From NCBI RefSeq assembly GCF_036850765.1, contig NC_089495.1, forward strand, positions 116,025,033 through 116,089,032: a stretch of 64,000 nt of DNA, read 5' to 3'. This DNA is from Saccopteryx bilineata (lineage: Eukaryota; Chordata; Mammalia; Chiroptera; Emballonuridae). Below the pieces are notes generated by a model. That model worked only from the letters and a program-made list of their open reading frames with translations. It was not told the DNA's origin and ran no database searches. A program made the position numbers and the translations under genes. Position 1 is the stretch's first letter, and every line of letters starts with the position of its first letter. Shown piece after piece: positions 56,848 to 64,000 of this stretch.

Positions 56848-57040
56848 TTAAAAACACTTTATTTATTGATTTTACAGAGAGAGGAGAGAGGGAGGGTGGG
56901 GGAACGAGAAGTATCAATTCATAGTTGCTTCACTTCAGTTATTCATCGATGTGCCTTGACCAGGCAAGCCCAGGATTTCGAACCAGCTACCTCAGCATTC
57001 CAGATCAACACTCTATCTACTGCACCACCACAGGCCAGGC
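56848..57040 (-). mobile_element. tRNA-derived SINE (short type), reverse orientation
   Basis: ttatttattgattttacaga, GA-rich tail, aagtatcaattcatagttgc, gccttgaccaggcaagccca, ggatttcgaaccagctacct (B box) and gcaccaccacaggccaggc head, as in the copy at 34268. Confidence 0.88.
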
Positions 57041-57762
57041 CCAGGCCTTCTTTTACCTAGTCAGGTGATCAACTCGCGCATTAGTTCAAGATGACAGACA
57101 TCACTTTTGAAATTCAAGTTGCTTATACAAACTGTCCTTTTACCTCTGCAAATTTATGTAGGTTGAGAAGACAAGTAATCCAATCAAGTCGAAAACCTTT
57201 TAGTCCCTTCTACCCTCCTATCAAATTGTCTCTTCTACAGTCTTTTGTATACCGATAACCTTGGATTAACATGACCATTAGAGCCTGTGATGAATATGGA
57301 ATGAGACATGAATAGTTTCTTTCTTCTTTGGAATCTTTCTTGTTAAAAAAAGTTATCATATTTGAATGTTAGATTGTAAATGGAAACAGGTGCCTGCAGA
57401 AACCTGCCTCTGGAGCTGTCCTTTCTCTGCCACTACTCTCTTACTCTGGTACCGTATCAACAGCAACCACCCGAGTTTTCAAAATATCCTAGCCTCTTTT
57501 GTACATATCGTGATCCTCCCATTGCTGGCATTTGTCAGCTGTCAGAGCTGCATTAGCAGCTGTCATAACCTGTCCAGTGTTATTTATTTCAAAGCCTAAC
57601 ATCCACAGAGGGACGCAGCCCTGGAGGCCAAGAGAGGCTCAGAATGCTGCAGGGTTTACTGTGAGAAAAATCTGCAGCCCAAGAGGCCAAACATATCCCA
57701 GTAGTGTTTAAAGAATCTAACAGTCTATCTGAGAAGAACCAGAGAATTGAGGGGCTAAGAGG
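57041..57762. other. Unassigned sequence
   Basis: Nothing recognised. Confidence 0.4.
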
Positions 57763-58209
57763 CTGTGGCAGGCTGAATAAATGTTCCCAAAGATATCTAT
57801 GTCCTTATCTCTCGAATCTGTGATTATTAACTTACATAGCCAAGAGACTTCAAAACTGTGATTAAATTAAGGATCTGGACACGGTGAGATCATCCATTTC
57901 AGCCCTAAATGTAATCACAGCCATCCTTGTAAGAAGGAGGAAGAGGAATATTTGAGTATGGGAGAGAAGACAATATGATGTCAGAGCAGAAATCATCATG
58001 ATACCACTATAAGTCAAGGAATGTAGTCAGGCAGCCATCTGAAAGCAGATAAGTCTGGATTCCTCCCTGAACCCTCCAGGAGAACCCAGCCCTGCAAACC
58101 TCTTGATATCAGATACCTGAGGCATTCTGGACTGCCTCCAGTATTGTAAGAGAATGGATTTCTGTTGTTTTAGTAATGTGCTACTGCAGTCACAAGAAAT
58201 GAACACTAG
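57763..58209 (+). mobile_element. MLT1-type (MaLR) solitary LTR
   Basis: tgtggcaggctgaataaatg, ttcccaaagatatctatgtc, ttacatagccaagagacttc, actgtgattaaattaaggat, taatcacagccatccttgt, then cctccaggagaacccagccc, tgcctccagtattgtaagag and tttctgttgttttagtaatg follow the MLT1 consensus order from end to end. It is an old, genome-wide mammalian repeat. Confidence 0.8.
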
Positions 58210-59414
58210 GTTTTTCCCCTAATTGGCCGAGACAGTAAAGCCCAATTATTAAAGGAAAAGAAAACACCCCGCATTCCTCTAGCTATGCCAGCTTTCCAAT
58301 ATTGATTCAAAGGAAAGACAACTTTCATGTTTTCCTTGAGAACCCAAAGAAAAGCATGTACATATCTGTTTCCAAGTGGGCCCTGGACATTTTTAATGCC
58401 ACAGCTTTCCTTCGTCCATTCCTACTCTCCAGCCCCAAGTACCCAACTATTTAACTACACCCCCTGTTTTGCTCTTCTGCATGCATTCTCTGCCTTTGCT
58501 CACCCAGGAACACCCACTAGAACTGTACTGTCTTTTGTTCTTCATTTTTAAAATGGCTATCCACCCTTTGAGACAGCAGAAAGCTTACTACCTATCCAGT
58601 ATGCCTCATAGTTACAAAATGAGGCGAAGCTACAAAATGAGTTATGCTCCTCTTTGCATTCTCATGGCCTGAGAACACTGAACACCAATCACTTCTGATT
58701 CATTATTGACTTAACAGAGCATGAGCTTCTCCAGGACAGAGACTGTATCATCGTTCCCTGAGAAACACTTGCTATGTGTTGGGTATTACAGTTGCAGTTG
58801 AAATTGATACATGAGTGAGTGAATTCTGAGTCTTTCTTCTCTCCTTCCCCACCCCAATGCGGATATTTCTCACTCTGCCTTTATTCCTTACTCTCCCCCA
58901 TTTGAAAAACCAGTCCACATGCCCCGTGAACACTTTAGGTTAAGTGGAAAATTATTTCCTTAAATTTAGCTATAAAATTTATACTGCATTAAAAAATGAA
59001 TAGCTTCAGTTCACAGCATGTTAAGTTATACCAAGAAGATTGACAATTCTGTCCAGCTGAAAATCTCTTCTAAGGCTAAGCTTCATTAGAGATGAAATTT
59101 GATTTTTCTGGTCACAACCTTAACCACTACATCTTTCTATTCCCTGGTAGTTGTATTTTAGTCTGACATAGATCTAGGTATAAATAAGGAAATATATAAA
59201 TATGTAGCTCTAGATGCTGTAGGTCTGTGTCCTAATACAGTATATATGCTGTATATATGCTATGTATGACTAGATGTATTTGTGTTTCAAGATTAAATAA
59301 AAGCCATGAGTTTAATTTGATGTTCTGTCATTTATTCATTGCATAATCTTTGACAAATTCTTCAAAATGAGTTTGTTTCTACATCTATAAAATGGGACAA
59401 ATAGCTACATTTTA
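58210..59414. other. Unassigned sequence with a possible L2 tail
   Basis: 58725-58800 (catgagcttctccaggacag, gagactgtatcatcgttccc, acttgctatgtgttgggta) resembles an L2 tail. Otherwise nothing recognised. Confidence 0.35.
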
Positions 59415-59651
59415 GTAATGCATTCTTTTTTTTGTAAATTTTTTTTTAGAATTTTTAAATTCACATTAGAGAGAAGAGAAAGAGAGTGAAGGAGAGAGAG
59501 GAGGGGGAGAGAGAGAGAGAAGAAGAAGAAGATGAGAAGCAGGAAGCATCAATTCCCATATGTGCCTTGACCAGGCAAGCCCAGGGTTTCAAACTGGAAA
59601 TATCAGCATTCCAGGTTGACACTTTATCCACTGTGCAACCATAGGTCAGGC
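59415..59651 (-). mobile_element. tRNA-derived SINE (short type), reverse orientation
   Basis: T-rich tail, GA-rich stretch, atgtgccttgaccaggcaag, cccagggtttcaaactggaa and ccactgtgcaaccataggtc head. Target duplication CAAATAGCTACATTTA at 59398-59413 and 59652-59667. Confidence 0.92.
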
Positions 59652-60604
59652 CAAATAGCTACATTTAAAGGCTATTATGAGAACTATCAAGCCTGTGTAA
59701 AAGCTACTATATAGTGAATGATCAGTAAATAGTATATGTTATTAATATCTCCCTTAAATGTCTCGCATTTTTCAAAATTACGTTTCTATAATAATATAAC
59801 TTTATACATGTCTTCAGTACACATAATATTGTAAAAAGATCATTAAAAATTAAATAAACATGCCAGTGTTCTCAGTCCTTGGAGCACCTCTGGCTCAGCT
59901 AGACACACACCCAGTAAGCTTCAGCCCCTTATTTCAACTTTCCTCTAAGTCATTCTAAATCGAATCTTCCCCACCATCATTCTGATTATTAAGAGCTTGT
60001 TTGTATCACACCAGAATTCTTTGAAAAGTGTCTCACATTTTAGACCTTATCCTCTAAGAATTTCAATTTAGAGAGGTCATAATCACAAGACAAACTGTTT
60101 CACTAGGGTCAGAAGAGTAGGATCAATGTGGGTGCTCATTAAAGAGAAACACCTAAGACAGAGCCGCGACTTGCTAATGAACCACTGTCTGCTGCCTTCT
60201 TTCCCAACCTGCTGACTGCTAACAACGCTGGACCAGTCCAGGTCCTAGTCCTTCTGAAGTGAAATCCAGAGAATGATTTGAGAGGGACAGAGCAGGAGAT
60301 TAAGAAGAAATCTGTGAGATTAGTGAGATGGTTCAAAATATACATGATAGAGGGCTCAGGTGGCATGAGGCAGAGGGAAGAAAATCCTCTTAGGCTGAGC
60401 AGGAAAAGAAGGTTAGAATTTGTGATGCAAAAAGCTTCAATAACTATAAGGAAAGGCTAATGTGGAATCAGATCACTTGAAAGTTCTTTAAAAGACACAG
60501 GTAAAAATAAATAAATAAAATTTATTTTTATTTATACTTTGACACTAATTGAGCTTTTCCAACTCAACCACCTTAAGAAAACAGAGACCCCTGTTATTTT
60601 ACTG
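59652..60604. other. Unassigned AT-rich sequence
   Basis: Nothing recognised. A short (AAAT)n run lies near 60505-60520. Confidence 0.4.
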
Positions 60605-61320
60605 TATTTATTTATCAGTTCTCATAGTTTTCTGGTAGAATATTCTGGGTTCTCTCTATATAGTATCATGTCATCTGCAAATGGCAGTTATATTTCTTCT
60701 TTCCAATTGTAAGCTTTTTATTTCTTCTTGTCTGATTGCTGTGGCTAGGACCTCCAACACTATATTGAATAAAAGGGGTAAAAATGGATTCAGTAAAGTA
60801 ACAGTATACAAAATTAACATTCATAAATTGGTTGCATTTTTATAAACCAATAGCAAACTACCAGAAAGGGAAATTAAGAAAGCAATTTCAATTACATTTT
60901 TAAAGTACCTGGGAATAAATTCAACCAGTGAGGTAAAAAACCTGTATTTGAAAAATTATAAGACACTAAAGAGAGAAATTCAAGATGATGCAAATAAATG
61001 GTCATGAAGTGAAAGAATTAACATCATTAAAATGTCCACACTACTCAAAGGAATCTATACATTTAATGCAATCTCTATCAAAATACCAGTGGCATTTTTC
61101 ATGTAATTAGAAAAAATAAATCTAAAATTTATATAAAAGCACAAGAGACCTTGGATAGCCACAGCAACCTTGAGAAAGAAAAACAAAATTGGAGGTATCA
61201 TGTTACTTGATACATAGCTATACTACCAAATGATAGTAATCAAAATAGCATGGTATGGGCATAAAAACAGATACACAGATAAGTGGACAAGAATAGAGAG
61301 CCTCCAAAAAACCACTTCTG

Positions 61321-61492
61321 GTGCCCTGGCTGGTTGGCTCAATAGTAGATTGAGTCAACCTACTATTGGCTCAATAGTAGCATTGGTTGATTCCCAGCCA
61401 GGGCACAAGAGAAGCAACTATCTGCTTCTCTATCCCCATCCCCTTCTCTCTTTCTATTGCTTTCTCTATCTATCTATCTCTCTATCTATCTC

Positions 61493-61535
<43 letters not shown>

Positions 61536-61796
61536 CTCTTCCTCTCCAGCAGCCATGGCTTGATTGGTTTGAGCAAGTTGGCCCCAGCACTGAAGATGGC
61601 TCCATGGCCTCTGCCTTGGGCACTAAAAATAGTTCAGTTTCCGAGCAACAGAGAAAAACCCCAGATGGGCAAAGCATGCCCCACAGAGGGCTTGTAGGGC
61701 ATATCTTGGTTGGGGCATATGCAAGACTCTGTGTCTCTGCCTCCCATTCTCTCATTAAATAAAAAATAAAAATAAATTTAAAAATAAAAAATGAAA
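61321..61796 (+). mobile_element. Ves-like SINE with expanded CTAT repeat, inside L1-C
   Basis: gtgccctggctggttggctc head, gattcccagccagggcac B-box region, a (CTAT)n expansion, then catggcttgattggtttgag body and an AAATA-rich tail. AAACCACT-like flanks at about 61308-61317 and 61803-61812 suggest the target duplication. The tRNA-like head carries an internal duplication (see findings). Confidence 0.88.
61466..61533 (+). repeat. (CTAT)n microsatellite
   Basis: About 17 CTAT/CTCT units within the pyrimidine-rich part of the SINE. Probably polymorphic. Confidence 0.9.
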
Positions 61797-63211
61797 AGAA
61801 ATAAACCACTGCTTATACAGTCAATTAAGACATGACAATAGAGGCAAGATTATACAGGGGGATAGTCTATTCAATAAATGGTTTTGAGAAAACTGGACAG
61901 ACACATGCAAAAATGTGAAACTAGGACACTTTATTATACTATATACAAAAATAAACTCAAAATGGATTAAAGACCTAAATATAAGATCCCAAACTGTAAA
62001 ACTCCTAGAAAAAAATATATGTAGTCAACTCTCTAACACTGCTCTTAGCAATATATATATTGGGGCAGGGGGAAACAAAGGAAAAATGAATAAATAGGAC
62101 TATATCAAACTAAAAAGTTTTTCCTAGCACAGAAAACTATCAAAAAAACACAATCTATGAATTGGAGAAAAATAGCTGCTAATGATATATTGGATTAGGG
62201 ATTATTATCCAAAATTTATAAAGAATTCATAGAACTTAACACCAAAAAGCAAATAATCAAATTATAAAATAGGCAGAAGAACTGAATAGACATTTCTTGA
62301 AAGAGGACATACAGATGGCTAATAGACATATGAAAAGATTTTCAAGGTCACTAATCATCAGAGAAATACAAGTTAAAACCACACTATGATATCACCTCAC
62401 ACTTGCCAGATGGCTATCATCAATAAATAAACAAACAACAAATGTTGGTGAGAATGTGGAGTAAAAGATCCATTTGTGCATTGTTGGTGGAACTGCAAAT
62501 TAATGCAGCCACTATGAAAAGCTATACAGAGATGACTCAAAAAATTTAAAATAGAACTACTTTATGATCCAGCAATTATACTTCCAAAGAAATCCAAAAC
62601 ACTAATTCGAAAAGATATATGTTCCCCTATGTTCATTGCAGCATTATTTATAATAGCCAAAATATAGAAACAACCTAAGTGAACAACCCAGTGGACAACT
62701 GGGTAAAGTGGGATATATGTATATTCATTTATACATATATATGTATAAATATGCAATGGAATATTACTCAGCCATATAAAAGAATAAAATCTTATCATTT
62801 CCAACAACATAGACCTAGAAGGCATTAGCTAAGTAAAATAAGTCCAACAGAGAAACACAAATAACATACAATTTTATTTATATGTGGAATCTAAAGAACA
62901 AAATAACCAAAGAAACAAAACAGGTTCATAGATACAGAGAACAAACTGAGAGTTGCTAGATTGGGGTGAAGGTATCAAGAAATACAAACTGGTAGTTACA
63001 AAGCAGTCATGGGAACTGAATGTACAGCTTAGAAAATATAGTCAATAATAATATTGTAATAACTATGCGTGATGCCAGGTAAATCCAAACTTATCAGCGG
63101 CACCACTTGGTAAATTATATAAATATCTAACCACTATACTGAACAATCTGAAGCTAATATAAAATAATATTGAATGTTAACTAATTTTAAAAATGTAAAT
63201 AAAAAAAAAGT

Positions 63212-63420
63212 CCCTGGCTGGGTGGTTTAGTGTCATCCCAGTGCACAAGTTCATGAGTTTGATTCCCGGTCAGGGCACATACAAGAAGCAATCGATGAAT
63301 CAATGAGTGCACAACCAAATGGAACAACAAGTCGATGCCTCTCTCTCTCTCTCTCTCTCTCTTTCCCAACCCTCTTCTCTCCCTCCCCCTCAAATCAATG
63401 GAATATTTTTTTTAAAAAGA
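63212..63420 (+). mobile_element. Ves-type tRNA-derived SINE at the L1-C tail
   Basis: tccctggctgggtggtttag, gagtttgattcccggtcagg (B box), gcacatacaagaagcaatcg, atgaatcaatgagtgcacaa, (CT)n and tcaaatcaatggaatat tail. It sits directly after the A tail of L1-C, a common landing site for L1-driven SINEs. Confidence 0.88.
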
Positions 63421-64000
63421 AGAAAATAAAATGAAAACAGAAGCCACTTGTTTAGGGTGATAAATGAAAACATGAAATGCATTGATTAGTTCTATGTGAA
63501 GCAGAACAGTTCAAGAACTTCACGGGCTCCACCACTCTCGCTCTAAATCAGGATGATGGCAACCAGCAAGGGTGCATCTGGGGAGTTCATCTCTCTCAAG
63601 GTCAATATCTTGACCTGGTCCTCTTAAATAAAAATAAGCTTAGGTTCCTAATTTAACCATGCAGGTCCAGGTTCCTAGTCCCAGCATTGCAGCTTAACTA
63701 TAGCCTTTAACTTGTATTCAAGTCTGACTACTGCTTTTAAAAACTGACCTCTGGCTTTCTCGCCTCTTTGGCTCTCACGCATGTGCTTTCACCTGCTTGA
63801 GATTGGTCCTAATGGGGCCCCAGGATTCTTTCCGAGACCGAGTTTCCACTGGCCCTGAGTAGTTCAGAAAATGTGGGTGTTTTAACTGATCAAGAAATGC
63901 CACGTAAAGGGAGAGACTTTCATAAACTATTTAAATAAGGGCTTGGAAATTTTAAAGAGAGACTAGAACACAACTTTAAAACAGTTTTGTTAATCTGAGC
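63421..64000. other. Unassigned sequence to the window end
   Basis: Nothing recognised. Confidence 0.4.

Larger units (their letters stand above)
60781..62894 (+). pseudogene. LINE-1 copy C ORF2, 3' part, broken
   Basis: Diverged ORF2 codons can be read from the region just after the reverse transcriptase catalytic motif through the C-terminal part. Short readable pieces include NKIKTAW-like VIKIAWYGHKNR at 61236, [11 protein letters not shown] at 61945 and the C-terminal Cys region near 62450-62500. Many frameshifts and stops occur. The likely old stop is at 62892-62894. It has no coding potential. Confidence 0.85.
60605..63209 (+). mobile_element. LINE-1 copy C, 5'-truncated with 5' inversion
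   Basis: The first ~175 bases (60605-60780) are LINE-1 ORF2 in reverse orientation (plus strand shows atagtatcatgtcatctgca, then gtctgattgctgtggctagg). From 60781 to the A-rich tail at about 63209 the element continues in forward orientation. The inverted piece comes from just upstream of where the forward part starts, the classic twin-priming structure. A SINE splits it at 61321-61796. It is more diverged than copies A and B. Confidence 0.88.

Overview
This window looks like nuclear DNA from a bat (Chiroptera). It is AT-rich, has no intact host gene that I can recognise, and is full of nested retroposons. The best pointers are tRNA-headed SINEs of the Ves-like type ('ccctggccggttggctca...' head, 'ggttcgattcccgg' B box), a second tRNA-type SINE group ('gcctgaccaggtggtgg...'), two near-full-length but broken LINE-1s, a 5'-inverted LINE-1, and short cut-and-paste DNA transposons (hAT type, mariner type) of the kind known from bats. 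I cannot name the species or family. Family assignments of repeats come from memory of consensus sequences, not from a search.

Layout. 1-6550: unassigned DNA with a possible DNA transposon (1035-1578), an L1 3'-end fragment and one ERV-type LTR. 6569-12918: LINE-1 copy A (+), with exact 18-bp target-site duplications, split by a SINE at 11866-12286. 12937-17860: old L2/MIR pieces, two solo LTRs and two SINEs. 17934-24479: LINE-1 copy B (-), a different subfamily, with a SINE inserted at its 5' edge. 26280-26745: an old L2.

27062-28738: the most unusual object in the window. It is a decayed intron-free open reading frame resembling a repetitive, uncharacterised protein family that I know mainly from arthropod and cnidarian genomes. 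It is broken by frameshifts, stops and deletions, and is interrupted by a 347-bp hAT-type MITE with an 8-bp target duplication.

29380-37680: an L1 3' end with a SINE in it, a purine-rich satellite-like stretch, a solo LTR with perfect inverted ends split by a SINE, two further SINEs, another LTR and a mariner-type MITE. 37680-57760: mostly unassigned sequence with scattered SINEs, LTRs, L2/MIR fragments, microsatellites and two small CpG-richer patches. 57763-58209: an MLT1-type LTR. 60605-63209: LINE-1 copy C with a 5' inversion (twin-priming structure), again split by a SINE and followed by another SINE.

There is no gene network to describe. The window records successive insertions whose order can be read from nesting: the invertebrate-like ORF came before the hAT MITE; L1-A, L1-B, L1-C and the 30.7-kb LTR came before the SINEs that sit in or beside them. 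No rRNA, functional tRNA, CRISPR or bacterial-type feature was seen.
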